NCBI GenBank assembly: GCA_021846765.1 | Contig: JAJZWH010000028.1 | Coordinates: forward strand, 1 to 11,263 | Direction: 5' to 3' | Length of the DNA stretch: 11,263 nt | From: a bacterium | GTDB lineage: Bacteria > Patescibacteriota > Saccharimonadia > Saccharimonadales > UBA4665 | Shown: piece by piece, positions 1 through 7,532 of the stretch | How positions within the stretch are numbered: the stretch's first letter is position 1 | How the letters are laid out: the number at the start of each line of letters is the position of its first letter | The notes under the pieces: generated by a model | The model's input: the letters and a program-made list of their open reading frames with translations, nothing else | What the model was told of the DNA's origin: nothing | Databases searched by the model: none | Made by a program: the position numbers and the translations under genes

Positions 1-676
1 AAGCAGCCATAGCTGCCTGTTGTTGTCCTGCTTGCTTAGATGGCCCGCTGCCTGATCCCAATATTCGTCCATCTACGTACACTCCAACCGTAAAGGTTTT
101 ATCATGATCGGGACCCTCTTCAGTTATAACCCTATATTGTGGAGTAAATCCTTCTTGGCTTTGAACTATTTCTTGTAGTTGTGACTTAGGATCCATCCAA
201 CTACCCTTAGTAAGAATGTCCGAAAATGTAGACAGAATTGACTTGGCGATAAACTCTTGAGCCTGAACGTATCCATGATCAAGATAAATCGCACCAATGA
301 CGGCCTCGAAACTATTAGCTAAAATCTGAGCCCTACCACGTTCTGAGCCTTTTTTTTCACCTCTACTTAATCTGAGTAGAGATTCAAAACCAAATTTTTG
401 AGCAGCAGATCCTATGCTTTCTGTCCTAACTAACGCACTCCTCCAATTAGTTAAAACACCTTCTGGGTCTGGATAATTATTAAATAAATACTCAGTAACT
501 ACCAATTCTAAAACAGCATCACCCAAAAACTCAAGTCGCTCATTGTGTTCTTTAACTGTTTTTCTATGTTCATTTAGATACGAACGATGAGTGAACGCGG
601 TAATCAGTAAATTAATATCATTAAATTTAAAACCTAAAGTTTGTTCGGCAAATAATTGATATGAATTACTATCCAT
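1..676 (-). CDS. rnc: Ribonuclease III, C-terminal end cut by window edge
   Basis: Double-strand-specific endoribonuclease that processes rRNA precursors and structured mRNAs in the cytoplasm. My own translation from the ATG at 676 stays open to base 1 and gives 225 residues. The catalytic domain carries the family signature NERLEFLGD (residues 45-53; putative metal-binding E46, E49, D53) and a second motif ILANSFEAVIGAIYLD (118-133, E124). A double-stranded-RNA-binding domain runs from about residue 162, with the typical VGVYVDGRILGSGSG stretch and a following Lys/Gln/Ala helix. Only the last few residues should be missing. In the second motif an Asn (121) stands where E. coli has catalytic Asp114. 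I believe Asn also occurs here in other homologues, so I do not call it dead. It starts 8 bases after the NUDIX stop, so it is very likely cotranscribed with nusB and the NUDIX gene. No Shine-Dalgarno sequence is evident. Confidence 0.95.
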   Translation of the reverse strand, partial: MDSNSYQLFAEQTLGFKFNDINLLITAFTHRSYLNEHRKTVKEHNERLEFLGDAVLELVVTEYLFNNYPDPEGVLTNWRSALVRTESIGSAAQKFGFESLLRLSRGEKKGSERGRAQILANSFEAVIGAIYLDHGYVQAQEFIAKSILSTFSDILTKGSWMDPKSQLQEIVQSQEGFTPQYRVITEEGPDHDKTFTVGVYVDGRILGSGSGPSKQAGQQQAAMAA

Positions 677-684
677 AATTATTA

Positions 685-1179
685 TTATAAATTATCTTCC
701 CTAATCTTCTTGAGACCAATTAAAATAAGTTTTCCTATGTCATCATAGGCTATTTTATCTATTGCCTCGCTTGCTGGTAGCCAACGCATATCATTCAACC
801 ATTCTTCTCCATTAAGTTGATGGGTTTTGCCCAATGCTTGAACTAAATAAATATGCATGGTCATTAAAACTAAAGTATGATTACGACGATAACGAAAATT
901 CACTTTACCTAACCAGGACATAACCTTCATATCCTGCAAACCAGTTTCTTCTCTAATCTCTCGCTCGGCCGTCTGATTTGGCTCTTCTCCAGGCTCAACA
1001 TGGCCCTTGGGGATAGTCCATCGATTTTTTGTATCTTGAATCAATAAAACCTCAATTCCATTGCTTTGGTTTCTCCGCCAAATTACTCCTCCGGCAGTAG
1101 TTTCGTGAACTGCTTCTTCAATTAGCGGACGCCTTGCAACAAATTGTCGAATACCTTTGATTGGTTTAGGTCTTTTCAT
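685..1179 (-). CDS. Stand-alone NUDIX hydrolase (MutT/Ap4A-hydrolase type)
   Basis: Hydrolase of a nucleoside diphosphate linked to another moiety; the substrate cannot be told from sequence. The 164-residue protein has one NUDIX fold. The complete NUDIX box G-x5-E-x7-R-E-I-x-E-E-x-G-L spans residues 59-81, with metal-binding glutamates at 74, 77 and 78. The strand before it (TAGGVIWRR, 28-36, then VLLIQ) and the WTIPKGHVEPGE stretch resemble the diadenosine-polyphosphate hydrolase/MutT-like branch, so a role in clearing Ap4A or oxidised nucleotides is possible but inferred. A basic N-terminal leader of about 20 residues precedes the domain. It lies 13 bases after nusB and 8 bases before rnc, on the same strand. 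It is not closely similar to the NUDIX domain embedded in leuS nearby: the box and flanking strands differ and that domain has a QE in place of EE. Confidence 0.93.
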   Translation of the reverse strand: MKRPKPIKGIRQFVARRPLIEEAVHETTAGGVIWRRNQSNGIEVLLIQDTKNRWTIPKGHVEPGEEPNQTAEREIREETGLQDMKVMSWLGKVNFRYRRNHTLVLMTMHIYLVQALGKTHQLNGEEWLNDMRWLPASEAIDKIAYDDIGKLILIGLKKIREDNL

Positions 1180-1192
1180 CTATTAGTCTCGT

Positions 1193-1648
1193 TTACTTAG
1201 TATTTTTTTTGATTTGCTTTTTTGATTCATTTTGTTTTAAAAAAGTACCGAGAACTCCATTAATAAATTTCGATGAATTCTCACCTCCAAAAGATTTTGC
1301 TAGTTCGACAGCTTCATTAATAACCACTTTTGGCGGAACGTCAGATTCATTCTCTAGTTCATAAAGTCCAATTCTTAGTACTATCCTATCCATTCTGGCT
1401 ATTTGGTCAATAGGCCACTTGCCAGCTATAGGTTGTAACTTCTTATCTAGTTCTTTACTTGATTTAGATACTCCTTGAACCAAACGACGGATAAAATCCT
1501 TATCTTCAACCATTTCTTGATAGCGTTCGATGTTGCGGTTCATCACCTCATCTAAATCAAAGTTTTTATCTCCAGACCCCAGCCTAAAATCCTCTTCGTA
1601 TAGAGTCTGTAGAGTTATAATTCTTCCTAAGTGTCGATTAGAAGCCAT
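1193..1648 (-). CDS. nusB: Transcription antitermination factor NusB
   Basis: All-helical RNA-binding protein that with NusE (S10) binds boxA of rRNA leader transcripts and supports antitermination of rrn operons. The 151-residue product has the family features: an N-terminal RNA-binding helix beginning ASNRHLGRIITLQTLYEEDF, a central acidic linker, and the diagnostic C-terminal block IDQIARMDRIVLRIGLYEL...PPKVVINEAVELAKSFGGENSSKFINGVLG (about residues 80-135). The tail is Lys/Asn/Gln-rich and likely disordered. Length is normal for the family. It sits between rpmF (90 bases upstream) and the NUDIX gene, fitting a ribosome-biogenesis cluster with rnc. An extended -10-like sequence about 60 bases upstream may give it its own promoter. 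The Shine-Dalgarno match is weak at best. Confidence 0.95.
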   Translation of the reverse strand: MASNRHLGRIITLQTLYEEDFRLGSGDKNFDLDEVMNRNIERYQEMVEDKDFIRRLVQGVSKSSKELDKKLQPIAGKWPIDQIARMDRIVLRIGLYELENESDVPPKVVINEAVELAKSFGGENSSKFINGVLGTFLKQNESKKQIKKNTK

Positions 1649-1706
1649 TGAATTGATCCATTAAAGTACTACTTTTTTGCTAAATTGTTATTTGTTAACA
1701 TTATGA

Positions 1707-1715
1707 ATTATAGCA
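1707..1715 (-). promoter_or_regulatory. Extended -10 promoter candidate for nusB-NUDIX-rnc
   Basis: On the minus strand the 90-base gap between rpmF and nusB contains TGCTATAAT, a perfect extended -10 (TGn plus TATAAT), about 60 bases before the nusB ATG. There is no good -35, which extended -10 promoters often lack. It would allow nusB-NUDIX-rnc to be transcribed apart from rpmF. In AT-rich DNA a TATAAT can occur by chance; the TG extension makes it better than background. Confidence 0.4.
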
Positions 1716-1738
1716 ATTTTCTTTGAGTAATTACCTAA

Positions 1739-1885
1739 TTACTTTAGGGCCTTACTATTTTCTCGTCTTGTAGTTTTGACTTTAACTGGAGACTTTCCAT
1801 TAACTTTTCGAGCCAATTTAATCACTAAATGACTGCGACGAGCCCCGGTTGCTCTTGGACTAGTTCGTTTTTTGGGTTTACCCAT
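1739..1885 (-). CDS. rpmF: Small basic ribosomal protein, probable bL32
   Basis: A 48-residue, strongly basic protein read from the ATG at 1885: it begins MGKPKKRTSPRATGARRSH and continues with a Lys/Arg/Ser/Thr-rich tail. The N-terminal PKKRTS...RRSH pattern matches the start of bacterial large-subunit protein bL32 (typically a P-K-K-x-T-S motif followed by R-R-S/A-H). The C-terminal zinc-binding cysteines of many bL32 proteins are absent, giving a short Cys-free form. It is preceded by the clearest Shine-Dalgarno in the window (AAGGAG) and followed by nusB and rnc, a ribosome-biogenesis neighbourhood that supports the call. At this size the assignment rests on the N-terminal motif and context; another small basic ribosomal protein is the main alternative. 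Confidence 0.72.
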   Translation of the reverse strand: MGKPKKRTSPRATGARRSHLVIKLARKVNGKSPVKVKTTRRENSKALK

Positions 1886-1898
1886 AATATTTTAATAG

Positions 1899-1904
1899 CT
1901 CCTT
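1899..1904 (-). promoter_or_regulatory. Shine-Dalgarno site of rpmF
   Basis: AAGGAG on the minus strand, 13 bases before the ATG at 1885. It is a good anti-16S match with a spacing longer than usual. It stands out because most other genes here lack a recognisable site, and it helps fix the start of this tiny gene. Confidence 0.6.
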
Positions 1905-1921
1905 CTTATTGATTGTAAGTT

Positions 1922-1940
1922 TAGTAAATATTAGTTACTA
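1922..1940 (-). promoter_or_regulatory. AT-rich inverted repeat in the rpmF leader
   Basis: The 99-base gap between leuS and rpmF holds a 6-bp inverted repeat, TAGTAA and TTACTA with a 7-base loop, about 18 bases upstream of the Shine-Dalgarno site. A TTGATA hexamer on the minus strand at 1964-1969 could be a -35, but the hexamer 17 bases downstream (TTAAAG) is a poor -10. This gap most likely contains the rpmF promoter and the end of the leuS transcript; I see no convincing intrinsic terminator. All of this is weak and could be AT-rich background. Confidence 0.25.
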
Positions 1941-1984
1941 CTTTAACAGAAATAACTTCTTATTATCAATAAAACTCTGGCCTA

Positions 1985-4870
1985 CTATTCTGATTTAATG
2001 ACTAAACTTAACAATTTATCTGGCACAAAAATTTTCTTAACTATTTTATTAGCTTGCCAGTAACTAGCAATCTTCGGATCTTTGAGAGCTTCTTTTTCAA
2101 CATCAGCTTGACTTGAACCAATTGCTAAACGGACTTGTCCCCGGACCTTACCATTAATTTGGATAACAAACACTGTCTTTTCTTCGGCTACGTACTTTTC
2201 TTGGTAAGTAGGCCAACTACTAAGGTGAACTGAACCTTGATTAGCTAATTGTTCCCATAACTCCTCAGCTATATATGGCGCAAAAGGAGCAATTAATTTT
2301 ACTAGAGTTTCCAAAGCCCATTGCCACTGGACGCTTTGATATCTATCTTTAGCTTTAATTAAATAAAGCTGATTAACGCAATCCATTAAGCCAGCAATGG
2401 CCGTATTAAAGCTCAGATTTAATAAATCTTTGCTAACTCTTTTAACTGTTTTATTGATTACCCTGACTAGCTCTTCGGATTCTTGATTACCACCGTCGGC
2501 AGCGTTAAATTCGCCTACCATTGTCCAGATACGCTGTAAAAAGCGAAAAGTTCCTCCCAAAGATTCAGGACTCCATGGGGTTGTCTGATCGTATGGTGCA
2601 AGGAAAGTAATTGCTAACCTTAGAGCATCAGCTCCATAGCCACTATCAATGATTTCCAGGGGATTAACTATGTTGCCCTTACTTTTGCTCATCTTTGTTC
2701 CGTCAGCAGCTAAAATAATACCTTGACCTCTTCTAGCTAAATATGGCTCTGGAGTAGGAACTAAACCCTGATCAAACAAAAACTGATGCCAAAAACGCGA
2801 ATAAAGTAAATGGAGAGTAACATGCTCCATGCCTCCTAAATACAAATCAACTGCACCCCAATAATCTAACTTATCTCTAGAGGCAAACATTTTATTATTA
2901 TTTGGGTCAAAATATCTTAAATAATACCAACTGCTTCCAGCCCAATTAGGCATTGTGTCTGTTTCTCTTTTAGCTGGTTGACCGCATTTTGGACAAGTAG
3001 TATTAACCCAATCGGTAACTGCGGACAGCGGGCTTTCTCCAGTACCTGTTGGTTGATAGTGATCTAACTTGGGTAATTCAACTGGTAAATCTTGATCTGG
3101 GACAGCTACAGCACCATCTTTTTTACAGTGAATAATGGGTATTGGTTCACCCCAATAATGCTGTCGAGAAAAAATCCAATCTCGTAAACGATAATTAATC
3201 TTTTCCCTAGCTAATCCTTGCTTAGTCAAATCTTTAACTATTAACTCTCTAGCCTGAGAGCTGTTAAGTCGATCATATTTGCTGGAATTGACCATAATCC
3301 CTTCACCAACAACAGCCTTTTGCTCGCTTAGCAATGCTTGATAAATATATTTATGAGCTGGATCGCTTACCAACTTCTCAACGTCCTGTATATTAACCCA
3401 TTCTATTGAGAACTTATTTTTTTCACCAGAATCTAAATTAGGATCAACTTTGTTATCATCAGTAAGCTCAAATAGAAATCCTCTAATTTTAGCGTAACAG
3501 TTTTGATCGACCACATTAGAGTAGTAATGATTATGGACATTGTAATCTAATTGATTAATAATCTTCAGGTTAGTATAACCACACTCCTGCGCTATTTCTC
3601 GTCTAGCACAAGCTTGTAAATCTTCACCTGGTTCAACGCCACCACCAATAAATAATTGGCCTCCACTGCTGTGTTGACGAGCACCCCAATTGAGCATTAA
3701 AACTTGTTGCTTTTGACGATTAATAACTACTGCTACTATAGCCTCTCTTTCTAGCTGTTTTTCTTGAGCTTGGCCAAAAGACGGTTCAATGACATATTGA
3801 ATTGCAATTTGGTACTTTTTAGCAAAATCAAAATCTCGTTGATCATGAGCCGGAACACCCATAATTGCTCCGGTCCCGTAATTCATTAAAATATAATCAG
3901 CAATCCAAATAGGAATCTGTTGATTATTAATTGGATTAATAGCATAAGAGCCGCTGAAAACTCCAGTTTTGCTTTGATTATCCTGACGTTGTATATCGCT
4001 TTTTGCCTGAGCCTGTTTAATATAATTCTCTACTTGGCTCTTTTGTTTGGGACCAATTAAACTGTTAATTAAATTATGCTCTGGGGCAATGGCTAGATAA
4101 GTTGCTCCATATATAGTATCTGGTCTGGTGGTAAAAACTTCAATAAATTGGTCAGGCTGATTAACTATCTTGAATTTAATTTCTGCACCTTTAGATTTAC
4201 CAATCCAATTGATTTGCTGATCGGCAATGCGCGGTAAATAATCTACTTGCTCTAAACCATCAATTAAACGTTGAGCATAGTCGGTTATTCTTAATAGCCA
4301 TTGCTTTAATAACTTTTTCTCAACTAATGTATCACAACGTTCATGACGACCATTAATCACCTCTTCATTAGCTAAACCGGTTTTGCAAAAAGGACACCAA
4401 TTGACAGCAATTTCTTGTTGATAGGCTAAACCAGCCTGGAAAAATCGTAAAAATAACCATTGAGTCCAGCGATAATAAGCAGGATCAGAAGTGTTGATTC
4501 TCCGGCTCCAGTCAAAACTAAAACCCAATCTCTCAAGTTGTTCTTGAAAATTAGCAATATTTTTTTGAGTAGCAACTTCTGGAGATACTTTATTTTTTAT
4601 AGCATAGTTTTCAGTCGGTAATCCAAAGGCATCATAACCCATTGGATAAAGAACATTAAACCCTTCCATTCTTTTTTGCCGTGCAATAATATCTCCAAGA
4701 GTATATTCTCTAATATGACCCATATGCATCCCTTCTCCTGATGGATAAGGGAATTCGGTTAACATGACATATTTGGGACGCTTAGCAAAATCAATACCTT
4801 TATATAGATCAGCCGTTTGCCAATTTTTGCGCCATTTAGATTCAACCAGTTGGGGATTATATCTCTTCAT
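1985..4870 (-). CDS. leuS: Leucyl-tRNA synthetase with a NUDIX domain inserted in its editing region
   Basis: Class I aminoacyl-tRNA synthetase that charges tRNA-Leu. The 961 residues show, in order: the HIGH-type motif HMGH (49-52); a zinc-knuckle-like region NWCPFC...ERC (157-179); the CP1 editing domain with the threonine-rich TTRPDT motif (247-252) and GVPAHDQRD (338-346, conserved D343); the tail of CP1 and catalytic-core return (GEGIMVNSSKYDRL 522-535, RDWIFSRQHYWGEPIP 563-578); a second CPKC pair (626-629); KMSKS (726-730); and the helical anticodon domain with the C-terminal domain (INGKVRG, 905-911). Bacterial LeuRS is usually about 800-880 residues. The surplus here is a NUDIX domain at about 366-516 (see its own entry). 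Synthetic and editing motifs look intact, so it should be functional. It is the last gene of the hydrolase-murF-ddl-leuS run, 32 bases after ddl. No Shine-Dalgarno is visible. Confidence 0.97.
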   Translation of the reverse strand: MKRYNPQLVESKWRKNWQTADLYKGIDFAKRPKYVMLTEFPYPSGEGMHMGHIREYTLGDIIARQKRMEGFNVLYPMGYDAFGLPTENYAIKNKVSPEVATQKNIANFQEQLERLGFSFDWSRRINTSDPAYYRWTQWLFLRFFQAGLAYQQEIAVNWCPFCKTGLANEEVINGRHERCDTLVEKKLLKQWLLRITDYAQRLIDGLEQVDYLPRIADQQINWIGKSKGAEIKFKIVNQPDQFIEVFTTRPDTIYGATYLAIAPEHNLINSLIGPKQKSQVENYIKQAQAKSDIQRQDNQSKTGVFSGSYAINPINNQQIPIWIADYILMNYGTGAIMGVPAHDQRDFDFAKKYQIAIQYVIEPSFGQAQEKQLEREAIVAVVINRQKQQVLMLNWGARQHSSGGQLFIGGGVEPGEDLQACARREIAQECGYTNLKIINQLDYNVHNHYYSNVVDQNCYAKIRGFLFELTDDNKVDPNLDSGEKNKFSIEWVNIQDVEKLVSDPAHKYIYQALLSEQKAVVGEGIMVNSSKYDRLNSSQARELIVKDLTKQGLAREKINYRLRDWIFSRQHYWGEPIPIIHCKKDGAVAVPDQDLPVELPKLDHYQPTGTGESPLSAVTDWVNTTCPKCGQPAKRETDTMPNWAGSSWYYLRYFDPNNNKMFASRDKLDYWGAVDLYLGGMEHVTLHLLYSRFWHQFLFDQGLVPTPEPYLARRGQGIILAADGTKMSKSKGNIVNPLEIIDSGYGADALRLAITFLAPYDQTTPWSPESLGGTFRFLQRIWTMVGEFNAADGGNQESEELVRVINKTVKRVSKDLLNLSFNTAIAGLMDCVNQLYLIKAKDRYQSVQWQWALETLVKLIAPFAPYIAEELWEQLANQGSVHLSSWPTYQEKYVAEEKTVFVIQINGKVRGQVRLAIGSSQADVEKEALKDPKIASYWQANKIVKKIFVPDKLLSLVIKSE
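3323..3775 (-). other. NUDIX domain insertion within LeuRS CP1 (residues about 366-516)
   Basis: After GVPAHDQRDFDFAKKY...VIEP the ordinary LeuRS sequence stops and resumes only at GEGIMVNSS. The roughly 150 residues between form a NUDIX-like domain: a first strand EAIVAVVINRQKQQVLML, a glycine-rich turn GGQLFIGGGVEPGE, and a NUDIX box at residues 410-432 reading G-x5-E-x7-R-E-I-x-Q-E-x-G-Y. It matches the consensus except that the first Glu of the REUxEE core is Gln428; E425 and E429 remain. Later strands (KIRGFLFELTDD, FSIEWVNIQDVEKL) are typical of the fold. The reading frame is continuous through both junctions with no stop, so this is an in-frame insertion rather than an assembly join. 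Its substrate is unknown. Leu-AMP, mischarged adenylates or Ap4A made by the synthetase are attractive candidates by inference only. Confidence 0.88.
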
Positions 4871-4902
4871 ATTTAATCAAGTATATCAAGGTAGTTCGAC
4901 TT

Positions 4903-6057
4903 CTAATACTGTTTAAGATAATTAGTCTTAAAACTAGTAGCCAATTTTTGTTTTTGTTGAAATTTATCTTCCGCCAGTTCAATAAGTTGACTGACTATTT
5001 GGACGCTGGATTTACCGGCTTGTCGCCAATTGTGTGCATATAGGCCGCCTGGTAGAGGATTAACTTCATTAAAATATACTTTTTTTGTCTTGGTATCAAT
5101 TAGTAAGTCAACCCTAGCAATGCCCGAACACCCTAAGCAGCGATAGACAGCTAAAGCAGTTTGTTCTGACTTTTGATATAAATCTTGAGGTATTTCGGCT
5201 GGTAGTTTGCTATAACCTTGCGCACCCTTAGCGCTTTTACCTTTTTTACCACCTCCTCCCATGTATTTAGTATCAAAATCGAAAAAATCCTCACCTTTTA
5301 GAAGGGGCTGTTCGACCAAGGCTGGAGTTAACTTATCGTTACCGATGATTGGTACAGTCACTTCAATTAAATTATTAACCGCCTGTTCAACGATAATTTT
5401 ATTATCATAATGAGCGGCCACTTCGATAGCATTCTTCAATTCCATAGAATCTTTAACTCGACTGATCGCAATACTAGAGCCTAAATGCACCGGTTTAACA
5501 AATAACGGATAATTCAGTCTAGCTAACTGTTTTAGTATAGTTTGAGGTCTATCCTTAAAATCTTGAGCGTAAAACCATTCGAAATCTGAAGTCAAAATTC
5601 CATGATAAGTAGTTATTATTTTGGCTAAAGCTTTGTCCATAGCTAAAACGCTTGATGGCATATCGCAGCCTACATAAGGAACGTTGGCCATCTCTAACAA
5701 GCCCATTAGTTCTCCATCTTCACCGTGAGTGCCGTGAGTAGCGGGAAAAACTACATCTATTTTAATGGTCTTTGGTTTTAACCCAGGCTTTATTATGTTT
5801 AAACCATCGCTAAACTGTAGAGCTAGCGGTTTTAGCTTGGTCATTAAACTGTCGATCTGACCTGATGTAAATAGACTAACGTCGCTCAGTCGAGGATCGC
5901 TATACCATACTCCATCTTTACTAATATAAATTGGTATTACTTGATACTTATTAGTCAACTCTAGGGGCTTAATAATGCTAGATAATGCAGTGATAATCGA
6001 AACATCGTGTTCGGTTGATCGAGAGCCAAATATTACTGCGACTACAATTTTATTCAT
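4903..6057 (-). CDS. ddl: D-alanine--D-alanine ligase, variant form
   Basis: ATP-grasp enzyme joining two D-alanines for the peptidoglycan stem peptide. The 384 residues contain FGSRSTEHDVS (10-20, with catalytic-type E16), THGTHGEDGELMGLLE (107-122), MDK (140-142), the ATP-binding FVKPVHLGSS (186-195, K188), the omega-loop Lys-Tyr pair (K264-Y265, the Tyr typical of D-Ala-D-Ala rather than D-Ala-D-Lac enzymes), and the metal-binding ARVD...FNEVN (D317, E331, N333). Two features depart from E. coli or B. subtilis Ddl: a Gly/Lys-rich stretch after K264-Y265 (266-278), and a terminal loop NPLPGGLYAHNW that lacks the usual T-x-x-S residues contacting the second substrate. I have the impression such variants occur in other CPR and clostridial homologues. 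It lies between murF and leuS with short gaps (38 and 32 bases), consistent with a cell-wall operon. Confidence 0.92.
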   Translation of the reverse strand: MNKIVVAVIFGSRSTEHDVSIITALSSIIKPLELTNKYQVIPIYISKDGVWYSDPRLSDVSLFTSGQIDSLMTKLKPLALQFSDGLNIIKPGLKPKTIKIDVVFPATHGTHGEDGELMGLLEMANVPYVGCDMPSSVLAMDKALAKIITTYHGILTSDFEWFYAQDFKDRPQTILKQLARLNYPLFVKPVHLGSSIAISRVKDSMELKNAIEVAAHYDNKIIVEQAVNNLIEVTVPIIGNDKLTPALVEQPLLKGEDFFDFDTKYMGGGGKKGKSAKGAQGYSKLPAEIPQDLYQKSEQTALAVYRCLGCSGIARVDLLIDTKTKKVYFNEVNPLPGGLYAHNWRQAGKSSVQIVSQLIELAEDKFQQKQKLATSFKTNYLKQY

Positions 6058-6095
6058 AATTGATACTTATCTAAAGTGTATAACATCGAGTTAAT

Positions 6096-7532
6096 TTAAG
6101 CATAATTATCTGGCCAATCATTTTGCATTAAAACTAAATCTCCACTAGCAACAAAATGTTCTAAGCCCTGATAAAAAGCTAGTGGATCTGATTCAATTAT
6201 AAGCTCACCCTTATAACCGGCTTGCACTAATCCTTGTTTAATGAACTCAGTCACTGAATTGGCCATTAATACTACCATATCCGGTTGTCCTTGAGCAATT
6301 ACCTGCCCCATCTCTTGGTGGACACGAGCAGTCTCTTTTCCTTGATCTACCAGGCCGGGGCTAACATAAATTTTGCGTTTGGCTGATAATTGTCTAAGTA
6401 ATGCTGTGCCAGCTTTAATTCCGTCTATATTGCCATTATAGGTATCGTCAATAATCCAAGCACCACTTAATTGATATGGTTGCATACGATGTTCGAATGG
6501 TTTAGTTTTGGCTATTCCCTGCTCGATTTGAGCTTTAGTTAAACCAAACTCCATAGCTAACATAGCCGCCAAAGATAAAACTCCAACTTGATGAGCGCCT
6601 AATAACTCGCTTTTTAAATTAAGGATTTGTTTATCCTTGACTAATTGAAAACTTGTCGAGTTAACGCTTAGTTTAACATTTTCAACTTTCCAATCACCCA
6701 CACCCTGGTTGGAGTACCTAACAAAACTTGGTTTTAAAAACTTAGCTGCTAGTTCTGATTGACCATTCACATAAACATTTTTATTTTTTAAATAGCTAGC
6801 TAGAGAAAAAATATCCTCTCCGGCTGCATCAACTGTTTTATATTTATCTAGATGAGCTGGAGCTAATCCGGTAATGACTCCATGAGTAGGGTGAGTAATA
6901 TTAGTAAATTTAGCTACATCTCCAGGAGCACCTTCACCGTATTCAATAATTAAAATTTCTTCCTGTCCAGTTAACTTCTTGGCTAGTTTAGCATGCTCAA
7001 TAGCTACGTTATGATTGGCCTGAGTAGCTTGAACTTTTTTGCCTTCAGACAAAACTGTCTTAAGTACTTCTTTCATTGAAGTTTTACCATAGCTACCAGC
7101 TACAGCAATCTTAACAGCTGGGTGCGACTGATATATTTTTTGAGCCTGTTCAATCTCATGCTGGTTCTTTGGCTGAACAATAAAAACTCTAGCTAATTCT
7201 AAGGGAATAACTACTAATAATGGCCAAATTAAAGGATAGGCAATAATGATAGCCAGCCCAAAAGCCCATAATCCAGGTAACTTTAAAGCAAAATTTAAGA
7301 TGATTAAAACAATACCAATGGCTATTTCGCTTAATATGCCTATACGCAGTGCTAGCAACAGTAACTTAGCTCGTTTGGTATTATCTAACTGACGCCGATG
7401 CATAACAGTCGAAAAATCTCTTACTCTTAATAACCATTTAAGATAAGGCATCGCCTGATATTCACAGGATTGCAACATATAAACTAGATAATTAGGTAAA
7501 CGCGGTGAATACATTGAAAATAAGCTTTTCAC
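6096..7532 (-). CDS. murF: MurF-like Mur ligase with an N-terminal membrane segment
   Basis: Likely UDP-MurNAc-tripeptide:D-Ala-D-Ala ligase, adding the dipeptide made by the adjacent Ddl. Of 478 residues, the first 130 are not the usual MurF uridine-binding domain: a basic leader is followed by hydrophobic stretches at about 57-82 and 86-118, which I read as two to three membrane helices. The Mur ligase core then begins: P-loop AGSYGKTS (145-152), TQANHN (170-175), EYGEGAPGDV (197-206), GLAPAHLDKYKT (222-233, H227), AHQVGVLSLAAML (313-325), HRM...IDDTYNGN (348-368) and LVDQGKETARVHQEMG (394-409, C-terminal domain). Start is GTG at 7532, whose GTGA overlaps the stop of the upstream hydrolase by 4 bases, implying translational coupling; an ATG at 7514 is an alternative. 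The symbol is by family and context; a related amide ligase such as a MurT-like or cyanophycin-synthetase-like enzyme is less likely. Confidence 0.82.
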   Translation of the reverse strand: MKSLFSMYSPRLPNYLVYMLQSCEYQAMPYLKWLLRVRDFSTVMHRRQLDNTKRAKLLLLALRIGILSEIAIGIVLIILNFALKLPGLWAFGLAIIIAYPLIWPLLVVIPLELARVFIVQPKNQHEIEQAQKIYQSHPAVKIAVAGSYGKTSMKEVLKTVLSEGKKVQATQANHNVAIEHAKLAKKLTGQEEILIIEYGEGAPGDVAKFTNITHPTHGVITGLAPAHLDKYKTVDAAGEDIFSLASYLKNKNVYVNGQSELAAKFLKPSFVRYSNQGVGDWKVENVKLSVNSTSFQLVKDKQILNLKSELLGAHQVGVLSLAAMLAMEFGLTKAQIEQGIAKTKPFEHRMQPYQLSGAWIIDDTYNGNIDGIKAGTALLRQLSAKRKIYVSPGLVDQGKETARVHQEMGQVIAQGQPDMVVLMANSVTEFIKQGLVQAGYKGELIIESDPLAFYQGLEHFVASGDLVLMQNDWPDNYA

